This document shows positions 7,691 through 17,900 of a stretch of 64,000 nt of DNA, in pieces; the first letter of the stretch is position 1; the number at the start of each line of letters is the position of its first letter. The notes under the pieces were generated by a model. The model was given only the letters and a program-made list of their open reading frames with translations. It was not told the origin of the DNA and searched no databases. The position numbers and the translations under genes were made by a program. Source of the DNA: Lachnospira multipara ATCC 19207 (GTDB taxonomy: Bacteria > Bacillota > Clostridia > Lachnospirales > Lachnospiraceae); NCBI RefSeq assembly GCF_000424105.1, contig NZ_AUJG01000004.1, forward strand, positions 62,001 through 126,000. Direction: 5' to 3'.

Positions 7691-9814
7691 ATGACCAACT
7701 TAAAAGTTCAAGGCGCAGATACTAAGCGAGTAATTGGCAGTGATTCTGTGTGCCCAAGTATTTGTCTAGCAATTTGCTATTTTGATGCAAATGCTAATCT
7801 ACTAGATAGCGTCTATTCCGCACTATCACTAGGCCTATCCAACACACATATCCTTGTAATTGATGCAATCTCCACAGCTAAGGCAAGCATAGATAGTGAA
7901 ATTCATTCTGACTCTGTAGAGCTTTTAGATATAAGTCACATAAACTTTGTAAATCTAGCTCAGCTAAAAAACCATGTAGTAAACTGCATTGAAAGTGAAT
8001 ACATTTGCTTTATTAATGCAGGCTGGAAACTTACAAGAGAAAAGATAACTAATCTTTTTAACTCGCCTATAACAGATTCCATTGAAAGTTTCAAAGATAT
8101 TCTAACTACAAATGTATCCTCCATCGGGCTTTTAGCCTATAAAACCGACCTTCTAAAAGACTTTAAATTTAACAAGGCTATTTATTCCGGTGAGGATTTC
8201 GAGCTGATTCTTCGCCTACTTGTGGCGGACATGAAATCAAGTGAGGGCATAATTAACGAAGACATTTTTTATCTTGAAAGCGAGGATTACAACTTTAATC
8301 CAAGCATTAGCTTTTTTGACACCTTGGCCTACTGCCTTGGAAAATATAGTAACATCCTAAACTCTCTTTCAATCTATGAGGAGATTAGCGACTACTACAC
8401 TGAAATTGCTAAGGCCAACAACTACCAAAGTGAGTTTGAAGAAAAGCTTTGCAACTACTTAACTCTAGAGAATAACTACGAGTTAGGAGAAAACATTTTC
8501 CTTGCAGCCTCGGCTTATTACTACAACAACGAAACAGCTAAGGCTACAAACCTTTTGACAAAATATTTCTGGCATGAGAATGAAATCACAAGAACTGCCT
8601 CTCTTACTGAGAAAAACATGCTTCTATACATCATGGCAGAAATCGCAAGTATATTTACAAGCGAGGAACTAAAGACGGCATTTCTTAATAAATACCCAAC
8701 TCTAAGGAGCTTTAAAAAGGACTATCTCCTTGTGAAATTCGCCCTTAGACGAATCTGGTTTAAAAAAGATTGTCTTGATAAGGACTATCTTCTAAGGCTT
8801 CTTATAACTAGGGACATCCCAGTAGAGATGCTTACAGTTATAGCAAAGTATGCTAGCAGCCAAAACTATTCTTTAGAGCTTTTTGAAAATGTAGCAAAAC
8901 AGCTGGGCTCATCAAAACTAGACAGGCTTTACTTTAATAAGTTTGACTGCTTTAAAACTATTCTAGAAAAGGATTTAAAGGAGAGGCAAATTTCTCAATA
9001 TAGCATAAAGGAAAGACTTGATAATCAGACTGATTCTAGTATTAATTCTCGTATCTTTTACACAGAACTTGATTTAACTAGGGATAGTTTTACACAATCA
9101 GGCCCTGATTCTTCCACAAGCACTTTACAACTTCATCCAAAAAAGGATCTAGACTTAGAAAAGATTGCCATTATCTTTTGTACTAACAATGAAGTTTACA
9201 AGGAAGAATGCCTATTTTATCTAAAGGATTTAAAACTGCCAGAAGGTTTTAGCCTTGAAATAATTGCTATTAAAAATGCAAGCTCCATGACTGAAGGTTA
9301 CAACTTCGCCATGAGTCACACCAACGCTAAGTTTAAACTCTATATTCATCACGATACATTTTTAATAGATAGGGACATTTTAATAAAGCTAGTCACTGCC
9401 TTTAAAAAGGATTCTAATATTGGAATGCTTGGAGTCTTTGGTTCTGCAAGTCTTGATGGTTCTTGCAAATGGTACAAGAGCCCTATAGATGACAACTACT
9501 TTAATCTATATCAAGATGAAATTCTTGATGTGTTAACTTCAGTAAAAAGACCAGAAGAGGGTAAGATAGCTGAAGCTCTAGCAATTGATGGAGTATTTAT
9601 GGCAACCTCCTTGGATATTCCTTGGGATAAGGAGTGCTTTAATGACTGGCATTTCTATGATATTGCCCAATGTTTTAAGATGAGAGAAGCTGGGCTTAAG
9701 ATAGGATTTTTAGGTACGGATAGCATTTGCCTACTACATGAAAATAGCCTTAATAAAGACCCTGACTTTAAGTATGAGCTCTACGCTTCACTTTTTAAGA
9801 ATACTTATTATTAA
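7691..9814 (+). CDS. Two-domain glycosyltransferase-like protein (GT2/StrF type)
   Basis: A 707-residue soluble protein. The N-terminal ~200 residues look like a GT2 fold: a hydrophobic strand SICLAICYF, then YICFINAGWKL in the place of the DxD strand, then SGEDFELILRLL. The middle (200-430) is helical and repeat-like. The C-terminal part resembles the StrF-type GT2 family, with KLYIHHDTFLID, MLGVFGS, and LAIDGVFMATSLDIPWD plus YDIAQCF. I set the start at 7691, where GGGGG lies seven bases upstream, rather than an earlier ATG lacking one. The substrate is unknown. Surface polysaccharide or flagellin glycosylation is possible, but no glycan cluster is adjacent, so this is only a guess. The N-terminal domain may be inactive. 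Confidence 0.7.
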   Translation: MTNLKVQGADTKRVIGSDSVCPSICLAICYFDANANLLDSVYSALSLGLSNTHILVIDAISTAKASIDSEIHSDSVELLDISHINFVNLAQLKNHVVNCIESEYICFINAGWKLTREKITNLFNSPITDSIESFKDILTTNVSSIGLLAYKTDLLKDFKFNKAIYSGEDFELILRLLVADMKSSEGIINEDIFYLESEDYNFNPSISFFDTLAYCLGKYSNILNSLSIYEEISDYYTEIAKANNYQSEFEEKLCNYLTLENNYELGENIFLAASAYYYNNETAKATNLLTKYFWHENEITRTASLTEKNMLLYIMAEIASIFTSEELKTAFLNKYPTLRSFKKDYLLVKFALRRIWFKKDCLDKDYLLRLLITRDIPVEMLTVIAKYASSQNYSLELFENVAKQLGSSKLDRLYFNKFDCFKTILEKDLKERQISQYSIKERLDNQTDSSINSRIFYTELDLTRDSFTQSGPDSSTSTLQLHPKKDLDLEKIAIIFCTNNEVYKEECLFYLKDLKLPEGFSLEIIAIKNASSMTEGYNFAMSHTNAKFKLYIHHDTFLIDRDILIKLVTAFKKDSNIGMLGVFGSASLDGSCKWYKSPIDDNYFNLYQDEILDVLTSVKRPEEGKIAEALAIDGVFMATSLDIPWDKECFNDWHFYDIAQCFKMREAGLKIGFLGTDSICLLHENSLNKDPDFKYELYASLFKNTYY

Positions 9815-9826
9815 TCTATATAAAAA

Positions 9827-9852
9827 AACCCCAGCTAATTAAAGCTGGGGTT
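9827..9852. terminator. Bidirectional intrinsic terminator
   Basis: A 10-bp perfect stem (9827-9836 with 9843-9852) with a 6-base loop and flanking A and T runs lies between the convergent glycosyltransferase and transketolase genes. Confidence 0.85.
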
Positions 9853-9878
9853 AATTATAATCACTAATCTATGATTAA

Positions 9879-11873
9879 TTATCTATTAACTACTTTCTTT
9901 ACTGTATTAACAACGTTCTCTGTTGTAAATCCGAAGTGTTCGAAAAGTGTCTTAGCTGGACCTGAAGCACCAAAGCCCTTCATTGAAACAACTTCACCGT
10001 CAAGACCAACATACTTATACCAACCAAAGTCAGATAATGCTTCAACTGCAACTCTGTTACGAACTGCCTTTGGAAGAACTGATTCCTTATATTCATCAGA
10101 CTGAGCATCGAATACGTCCATAGATGGCATACTTACTACTCTTACATCAATTCCATCTGCTGCAAGACTTGCCTTAGCTTCAACTGCAAGTGAAACTTCT
10201 GAACCTGAAGCAATGATGATTGCATCTGGTGTTTCCTTTGTAGAATCTTCTAATACATAACCACCCTTAAGAGCTTCCTTGCTTGAACCAGCAAGCTGTG
10301 GAAGATTCTGTCTTGTAAGAACAAGAGCTGTTGGCTCGTTAGTTGAGCTTACTGCATGCATCCAAGCTGCAGCTGTTTCTGTTCTATCAGCTGGTCTAAA
10401 TACTGAGATTCCTGGCATTGAACGGAATGCAGCTAACTGCTCGATTGGCTCATGTGTAGGACCATCTTCACCAACACCGATTGAATCATGTGTAAATACG
10501 AATGTAAGTGGTAACTTCATAAGTGATGTAAGTCTAGCCATTGGCTTTACATAATCACTAAATACGAAGAATGTAGCAACAAATGCCTTAAGTCCACCGT
10601 GAAGAGCTAAACCGTTACCGATTGCAGCCATTGCCTGCTCACGTACACCAAAGTGTAAGTTAGAACCTGCGTAGTTCTCCTTAGAGAAATCGCCAGCGTC
10701 CTTCATGTTTGTCTTATTAGATGGAGCTAAGTCAGCTGAACCACCAATTAAGTTAGGCATCTTAGTCTTAATAAGGTTAAGGATTGAACCAGATGTAGCT
10801 CTTGTAGCTTCTGCCTTCTCACCCTTAGCCCAGTATTCTTCTGAGTCAAATAATTCTGAAAGATCAGCACCGTTAAAGTACTTATCCCATAATTCCTTCA
10901 TTTCTGGATACTTAGCGCAGTAGTCTGCAAATAACTTGTTCCAAGCATCTTCAGCTTCTGCCTTCTTAGCACCAATCTTCTTGTAGTTATCATAAACTTC
11001 TTCTGGTACGAAGAAATCTTCCTTAGATGGCCAGTTGATGTTCTCCTTAAGTGCTGCAACATTATCAACACCAAGAGGCTCACCATGAGCACTAGCCTTA
11101 CCCTGCTTAGCTGGGCAACCAAAACCGATAAGAGTATTAACCTTAATAAGTGTAGGTCTTGTTGTATCAGCCTTAGCTTCTTCAATTGCCTTACCAATTG
11201 CCTTAAGGTCTGTTCCGTCTTCAACTTCAAGAGTCTGGAAACCAAAAGCCTTAAATCTAGTTACAACGTCTTCTGTGAAAGCAATATCTGTGCTACCTTC
11301 AATAGAAATGTTGTTTGAATCATAAAATACGATTAACTTGTTTAATCCTAATGTACCTGCAAGTGAGAAACATTCTGATGAAATACCTTCCATCATACAT
11401 CCGTCTCCACCAAGTACGTATGTGTAGTGATCAACTACCTTGTAATCATCCTTATTAAATACTGAAGCTAAATGTGCTTCTGCCATTGCCATACCAACAG
11501 CCATAGCCATACCCTGGCCTAAAGGACCTGTTGTAGCTTCAACACCTACAGTGTGACCATATTCTGGATGTCCTGCTGTAAGTGAACCGAACTGACGGAA
11601 ATTTTTTATGTCATCAAGTGAGAGATTTCCAATTCCGAAAAGATGTAATAATGAATATAAAAGCATAGATCCGTGTCCACCTGAAAGGATGAATCTATCT
11701 CTATCAACCCAATCTGGATTAGCTGGGTTAAACTTCATATGGTTAGCCCATAATTCATAAGCCATTGGAGCAGCGCCAAGTGGTAAACCTGGATGACCAG
11801 AATTTGCCTTCTGGATAGCATCTGCTGATAAAACTCTTATTGCATTTACTGACATCTCATCAATATTGTTCAT
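9879..11873 (-). CDS. tkt: Transketolase
   Basis: A full-length 664-residue transketolase, the thiamine-diphosphate enzyme of the non-oxidative pentose phosphate pathway that moves two-carbon units between sugar phosphates. Visible landmarks are ANSGHPGLPLGAAPMAYELW near residue 23, the ThDP/Mg motif GGDGCMMEGISSE with the following N, and GVGEDGPTHEPIEQL in the second domain. An AGGAG site lies nine bases upstream. The gene appears monocistronic, with a terminator on each side. Codon use is strongly biased, as expected for a highly expressed enzyme. There is little doubt about the assignment. Confidence 0.97.
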   Translation of the reverse strand: MNNIDEMSVNAIRVLSADAIQKANSGHPGLPLGAAPMAYELWANHMKFNPANPDWVDRDRFILSGGHGSMLLYSLLHLFGIGNLSLDDIKNFRQFGSLTAGHPEYGHTVGVEATTGPLGQGMAMAVGMAMAEAHLASVFNKDDYKVVDHYTYVLGGDGCMMEGISSECFSLAGTLGLNKLIVFYDSNNISIEGSTDIAFTEDVVTRFKAFGFQTLEVEDGTDLKAIGKAIEEAKADTTRPTLIKVNTLIGFGCPAKQGKASAHGEPLGVDNVAALKENINWPSKEDFFVPEEVYDNYKKIGAKKAEAEDAWNKLFADYCAKYPEMKELWDKYFNGADLSELFDSEEYWAKGEKAEATRATSGSILNLIKTKMPNLIGGSADLAPSNKTNMKDAGDFSKENYAGSNLHFGVREQAMAAIGNGLALHGGLKAFVATFFVFSDYVKPMARLTSLMKLPLTFVFTHDSIGVGEDGPTHEPIEQLAAFRSMPGISVFRPADRTETAAAWMHAVSSTNEPTALVLTRQNLPQLAGSSKEALKGGYVLEDSTKETPDAIIIASGSEVSLAVEAKASLAADGIDVRVVSMPSMDVFDAQSDEYKESVLPKAVRNRVAVEALSDFGWYKYVGLDGEVVSMKGFGASGPAKTLFEHFGFTTENVVNTVKKVVNR

Positions 11874-11963
11874 TGTTATAATCTCCTATATCTATCATAA
11901 TAATGTTAATGTAATCTTTATCACAAAATGTGACCTTGGCAAGCATACCATGTAAAACAAAAT

Positions 11964-11994
11964 ATTGCAAGGAAACCGAAGGAATCCTTGCAAT
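11964..11994 (-). terminator. Intrinsic terminator after the TPR/AAA gene
   Basis: A perfect 10-bp stem (11964-11973 with 11985-11994) with an 11-base loop lies downstream of the leftward TPR/AAA gene and is followed on the minus strand by a T-rich stretch. Confidence 0.7.
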
Positions 11995-12057
11995 TATTTT
12001 TATGTTTTTTATACTTTTAGTAATACCCTTGCAATGCCTTTTAAAAAAGCTTATTTA

Positions 12058-14718
12058 TCAATCTTTAAAATCTGCCTCTGTAAGGTAAATCATATTACCA
12101 TCGTCAGACTTCTTTTTCTTTAAAGCACCAAAGAATCTTCTTGATGCCCTTCTTTCTGAATTAAGGATTGCGCTATTAATAATCTCCTTAATATCATCAA
12201 GCTTAATATTATCATTTACATTCTTAAGCTTATCAATCTTTAAATATAATTCAAGCAATGCATCATCATGAACTTCATACTGTCTCTTCTTAGCAAATCT
12301 CTTTGCCATTTCAACAAGTTCATTAACGTTATACTGCTTAAGAACAATTCTGTGGTTGAAAGTATTAGTAAGTTCTGGATTAAAATTAACTAATACATTC
12401 ATCTCTGCATCAGAGTCTTCTAAGATAACAATCATTCTTCCTGTATCCTGCTCTAAGCAGTTAAGAATTTCATTAATTCTCTTTGGCTGAATTGTACCAG
12501 CACCTTCAATAATAAGTACTGTACCACGAAGCTTAGGCATTGCTCTAGTAATTCCTCTTGCATTAATACTCTCACCAGTAGTCTTAGCAATCTTCTTAGG
12601 ACTTTCTGGATAAAGATAATTAATAGCTCTAACAATTGCTCTAGCTAAATCCGTCTTATCGGAACTTGTATTTCCTGATAAAAGAATATTACCCTTTACT
12701 GAATTAGTCATATTCATCTCTTTCTTTAATTCATCAAAAAGAGTTACTAACTGATCTTCAATACCTGGCATATCCTTGTACTTTCTAAAGATCTTAGCAA
12801 GATCAGGATCTAACTTTTTGCCATTCTCTTCTTCATACTCTAACTCATCGATAGATTTCTTCATCTCTTCAATGATGTCAGGTCTTTCTGTCTCTTCCTT
12901 ATCAGAGCTTACAAAATTAACTGTTGATGCTGTCTTAGCTTCCTTAACCTCTACAGCCTCCTTAACAGGAGTATCTGTGTTAGCAGCTTCTTCTGCTTCT
13001 AATCTTGCTGCTTCAGCTAAAATTGCCTCAGTATCTAAGAAAACTGTATTACCTGATGCGTATTCTTCTTCGGGCTCTGCTTCAGCTTCTGACTTTGATT
13101 CTTCCACACTTGCCTCTTTAATAGGCTCAGCTACTGTTTCTACTTTTTCTTCATTCTCCATATTTTTATTCTCAACCTCTTTTGCTTCTTTATTAGCAAA
13201 TTTCTCTTCCTTAATTGACTCTATCCAATCCATAAGACTTAACTGACCTTCAATCTGGTCATCGTCTTCGCTTACTTCTTCCTCTTCTCTTTCCTTAGCT
13301 GCTAAATTGATTTCTTCCGGATCTAACTCCCCAGTCTTCATAAAATCTTCCGGTGTAAAATCTTTATCTTCCTCAGTGATGTAATTGCCAAGACCCTTAG
13401 CAATTTCAGCTTGAAGGTTCTGAGTATTATTAATGTCATAATCTGGCACTACTGTATCAAATTCCTCTACTCTCTCATCGATACGAGCCTGTGCTTCCTT
13501 ACGCTCTTCCTCTTCATCTTCTTTATTAATCTGATCTATATTGTCCTCGATCTGCTTCTTAGCATTCTCGATTAATTCCTTTAATGAAAGATTTGCCTTG
13601 TCGATGCTGCTTTCCATTGATGCTGCACCTTCCTTGCTAGCTTCCATACTAACTTCTGGCTTGCTAACCTGTGGGCTTTCCTTGTCATCTCTAAGAACTT
13701 CGCTAGGTTTTTCTTCCTCAACCTTGTCCTTATCCTTTTCAAGAGCTCTCATAACAAATTCTTTGATTTCTTCATTACTGTTTGTATCAATTAAATCTGT
13801 GTTTGGACCGTCCTGTCCTGGAGCCTTAAGTGTTGGTAACTCATCGGCTTCCTTAGCAACTGGTGTTCCATGAAGAGAAACTAAATCTTCTACCTTCTTA
13901 GTAGCTTCTAATGAAATCTTCTCTTCATTAGCTTTCTGCTCTTCCATTTCTTCGCTCTTAATTATATTAGCAACAGCCTTATCAAGGGCTGCTTCCTTCT
14001 CATCAGCCTCTAATACTTCAGCTACATCATCCTTCTTAACCTTAACTAATTCCTTAGTCTCCTCAAATTCCTTTAAACGATTAAGTTCAGGATCCTTCTT
14101 CTTAGCAATTGCTGCATCAAGAATCTTCTTCTGAGTATTAGTAAGTTCAGCACCAAGCTGAGACTTTAACTGAACGGCGCATTCTACATAATCGCCATCC
14201 TGGAACCATAACACGATGTTGTCACAAGTCTTAATACATTCATCTTTTCTGTCTGTCTTAAAGTATAGCTTAGCTAATTCATACATATACTTCTCGTCAA
14301 TTTCGTGTTCCTTGTATTCCTCAAGGATCTCAACAAGCTCATTATCGTTTGCCTTCTGAGCAAGTCTTAATTCATATAAAAGAATGAATCTATCTACATC
14401 CCTATGCGCTACATGTGCATATTCCTCATATAATTCTTCTGCCTCTTCGTAGTCTTCAAGCTTAATATTTAACTCTACTAATTTATAAATAAGCTTCTTT
14501 CCACCAAGATTTCTATTATAGGCAAGTATTGCCATATCTCTCGCTTCATCATAATCACCAGCAGTTTCATGCACATTAATTGCTGTTGCAAGTGCCTGCC
14601 AGTCTTTACATTTTAGCCAATTAAGTTCCTTCGCAAGTCTTGACGCTTCTTCGTACTCTTTTTTGGCCGCAAGTTTTCTAACCTGCTCCATCTTTATATT
14701 AAACTCGTATTTATCCAT
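12058..14718 (-). CDS. TPR protein with C-terminal degenerate AAA+ domain
   Basis: An 886-residue protein of unknown function. The N-terminal ~200 residues are helical TPR-like repeats. Residues ~220-620 are very acidic and low-complexity (Glu, Lys, Ala rich), probably disordered or coiled. The last ~220 residues resemble an AAA+ module, but the P-loop reads SGNTSSDKT, lacking the usual GxxxxGK pattern. The Walker B strand reads LIIEGAG instead of ending in DE, so ATP hydrolysis is doubtful. I start at 14718 (MDKYEF), which I recall as the conserved N-terminus of related Lachnospiraceae proteins. The frame is open to 14769, but no ATG has an ideal ribosome site. It lies 131 bases after jetC on the same strand, with its own promoter. 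Confidence 0.6.
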   Translation of the reverse strand: MDKYEFNIKMEQVRKLAAKKEYEEASRLAKELNWLKCKDWQALATAINVHETAGDYDEARDMAILAYNRNLGGKKLIYKLVELNIKLEDYEEAEELYEEYAHVAHRDVDRFILLYELRLAQKANDNELVEILEEYKEHEIDEKYMYELAKLYFKTDRKDECIKTCDNIVLWFQDGDYVECAVQLKSQLGAELTNTQKKILDAAIAKKKDPELNRLKEFEETKELVKVKKDDVAEVLEADEKEAALDKAVANIIKSEEMEEQKANEEKISLEATKKVEDLVSLHGTPVAKEADELPTLKAPGQDGPNTDLIDTNSNEEIKEFVMRALEKDKDKVEEEKPSEVLRDDKESPQVSKPEVSMEASKEGAASMESSIDKANLSLKELIENAKKQIEDNIDQINKEDEEEERKEAQARIDERVEEFDTVVPDYDINNTQNLQAEIAKGLGNYITEEDKDFTPEDFMKTGELDPEEINLAAKEREEEEVSEDDDQIEGQLSLMDWIESIKEEKFANKEAKEVENKNMENEEKVETVAEPIKEASVEESKSEAEAEPEEEYASGNTVFLDTEAILAEAARLEAEEAANTDTPVKEAVEVKEAKTASTVNFVSSDKEETERPDIIEEMKKSIDELEYEEENGKKLDPDLAKIFRKYKDMPGIEDQLVTLFDELKKEMNMTNSVKGNILLSGNTSSDKTDLARAIVRAINYLYPESPKKIAKTTGESINARGITRAMPKLRGTVLIIEGAGTIQPKRINEILNCLEQDTGRMIVILEDSDAEMNVLVNFNPELTNTFNHRIVLKQYNVNELVEMAKRFAKKRQYEVHDDALLELYLKIDKLKNVNDNIKLDDIKEIINSAILNSERRASRRFFGALKKKKSDDGNMIYLTEADFKD

Positions 14719-14802
14719 AACCTCTTTTAATTCCAACCTTTCGTTACAGCACATAATGTTACTAAACATTTACAGCTTTGTTACATTTTTGCACACGTAC
14801 AA

Positions 14803-14831
14803 ATTTTAGCACAATACAAAAGCATTGTAAA
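14803..14831 (-). promoter_or_regulatory. Sigma-A promoter of the TPR/AAA gene
   Basis: On the minus strand TTTACA (14826-14831) and TAAAAT (14803-14808) are 17 bases apart. This suggests the TPR/AAA gene can be transcribed independently of the JetABC operon upstream. Confidence 0.6.
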
Positions 14832-14900
14832 CCAATACACAAGCTTCTATACTGTGCTAATTGTTAAATTTCTGTGTCTTTTGGAAACTAAATTTAAAAA

Positions 14901-17900
14901 CTAGTTTACAAAATCAAAGCTAGCCTGCTCGTAATCTAAACGAGTATACTCTAATTCCGTTTCCGTTGTATTGCTGTAGTAGTCTACCACTACGGTCTGC
15001 TGCCTGTTGTCTACAAGCTTCTGACCTAAAATGTAATTCACATCAAATCTGCCAACTATAGCAGGAGTTGCACCTCTTGCAGGTACAATAAGCTGTACAT
15101 GATTTGTAGCAAGCAACTTAAAGATTGGCTCCCAAATATAAATATCCTTAGCCGCACCAAATGGGTTATCAATAAAGATTGTCTTTCCTGTAACGCCCTC
15201 TTTTGCCACATCATTCATATTAGAAATGTAATTAATAATGGCAATTAAGAACTGGATGTAAATACCCTGTGACTGACCTGTTGAACCAACGGCCTCTTCA
15301 TAACGAAGATATCTAGACTGATCCTTAATTCTTTCTCTCTTATAAAGATTAACTCTAATTGAGTTCATATCTGTAACAATTACAGAGAACAATCTCTTCC
15401 AACTAAGTCTATTTCTAATGTATTTTAATCTTTCAGAAATATCCTTAAAGGACTCCGCCATAACAACCGTCTCGTCAATGTAGTCTGACATTCTCTCCTT
15501 ATAGAAGTCCTCCTTAACATAAGGAATATCAAGACTAATAATACTAATCTGTTCTCCATCAAGATTAATATTAGATAACTTAGGAAGTCTATCAAGTTCC
15601 GTCTTAATATTAGAACATGTCTGGATGCATCTATTTTCAAAATTATCCTTAATTCTTTCCATGTCCTCAATACCCTTGTGGATTCTATCCTTTTCAAGTT
15701 CCACAAGACTATTAGTCTCAGTTAAGGCATTAATCATATTGTCTGCCTTCTCATAAGAATCAGGAATATTAATAGATAACTTAATCTCAGCTGCAAGTTC
15801 CTCAGCATTAAAGCCATTTAATAAATCCACGAGATTTTGCTTTTGCTTTGCAAACTCATCCACCTTCTTGTATTCAAGCTTTGTGATGTTATTGTATTCC
15901 TTTGCAACATTTTCATAATCCGCAAGGTCAAGGTCAATGGCTGCAACGTCTTCTCTTGAAACCTCTACTGGAAGTTCCATAGCTGCATCCTTCACAATTC
16001 TTTCTAAGTCTTTTTGAATTATTGTGATATCCTTTAAATTGCTCTCTAAGCTCTTAATCTCGGCTTCTCTTTCCTTAAGATCAGCTTTCAGCTTTAAGAT
16101 TAAGTCCTTGTGCTGCTTCATAAAGCCTTCAGGGTCCTTACATTCAAAGGCCTTAAACTCACCATACTTAGTCTCAATCTGATTAATACCATGTGCTATT
16201 GAACCATCAAGTCTGTTATAAAGAGCTTCTTGTGCTTCAAGTTCAAGAACTGTATTTTTATGTTCCTTCTTGGCCTCAGTTAAATGTCCTTTTATTTCAA
16301 AAAGCTTCTTCTGATTTGTCTTTGTAATATTCTTTTCATCATACTTAAGCTTGATCTGGTCTAGGCTGTAGCCCCTATAGCTAATCTGCTCCACGCACTT
16401 ATCAATGGAAGCCTTAAGATGAGACATTAAAGTTTCCTTATCCTTAACGTCTACATTTTTACTATTTAGAGCAGTCTTTAAACCAAGGAAGCGGCTTTCA
16501 AGCCCCTTAATGTCCTTTTCGTATATTGCAAATGTTTCGCTAACATCAAGGCCTTCCTCAAAGTATTTACTATACTCTTCATCCCAGATTGCATTAAGAC
16601 TCTTAATCTTTTTATCATAGGATAAGTTAACTTCTCTAGCACTATCTAGCTGACTAGTAATCTTAGCTAAATTATCTTCTGATAAGCTAACTCTTTCTCT
16701 AGCCTCAGTTATTTTCTTTTCAAGTTCTTCTACTTCCTTGTAGACATCTGCAATCTGCTTATTAAAGTTAATAATAGTCTTTAGGCTTTGAGACTTATGT
16801 CTCATTTTTTCAATTTTTTCTTCTAATTCTAACTTAAACTTTTCCTGATCTGTCAACTTAGATGTTACAGTCTTTAAGTTGGCTTCAAGTGTTTCTAGCT
16901 TAGTAGTGTTTGTCTCAATTTCAGACTTAATCTCAGCAATAGTCTTTTGACTATCCTGATTTTCTGCTAATATCTTATAGCCAAAGGCAAATGTATAATC
17001 GTTCCAAACAAGCTCTTTTCTATCCTTTAGGGTATCAAGCTTATGTCCGATTTCTTCAAATTCGTCATTGGCAAGTTTTAATTCTCTTTCAATATCCGCT
17101 GGGTCTCTAAGGAAGTTCATGTCTTTAAGGGCAAAGACGATTAAGTCCTTATTAATCTCAAGCTTTGTATCAATTAGAATCTGCTCACTTATTACTGGGA
17201 AAATGACACCACCCCTGCCAAAGTTAGCAAGAGTCTCATCGTTTTTTACCCTTTCAAAATCATTCTTTATAATAAAGCCATACTCTACAAAAGGAGTTCT
17301 CTTTATTACATCTCTTCTCTGACCTACAGGAAGGGCATCAAACCATTCATGACCTTCTACCACATCATCTCCGTACTGAGAAATAAGATAACTCTTTAAC
17401 TTGTTTCTCATAGGGTCATCGCAAATGTAGGTTCTCTTTTTTACATTTTCAATAAACTTTAAAAGTGCATTAGATTCTGCATTTAACTTATCGTAGTCTT
17501 TTACAATGGCATTGTAAGTCTCTAAAATCAGCTCACATAAGCCATCCTTTAAATCCTTACCATAAATCTCACAGATGCTCTTAATTCTTTCTTCATCTTT
17601 CTGATTTGAATTTTCCTTATCTTCTAGTTCTGCTGCCTGACTATTAAGAAGTGTATTTAATGCCTTAAGAGCGTTAATTTCTTCCTTTAAACTAGCAGAT
17701 TTAGAGGCATTTCCATTGTAGTTTTTAGTTACTTCTTCAAGATTCTCATTTAAATTAGTTAGCTGTGAGTCAGTAGAAATAAGGTCTGTGTCTGCATTTT
17801 CAGCAACTAAAAGCCCCACTTCCTCCATCATAGTCTTAAGGCGCTTGTTAGCTCCCTCAATACCGTCCTTGTTATGCTTAATCAAGCTAGTAAAACCAGC

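Noticed and set aside
12776-13246. Open frame of 156 codons on the plus strand inside the TPR/AAA gene
   Set aside because: It is the serine-rich complement of the Glu/Lys-rich low-complexity region, with no ribosome site.
12058-14718. TPR/AAA protein as JetD
   Set aside because: JetD needs a Toprim nuclease domain; this protein has TPR repeats and a degenerate AAA+ domain.
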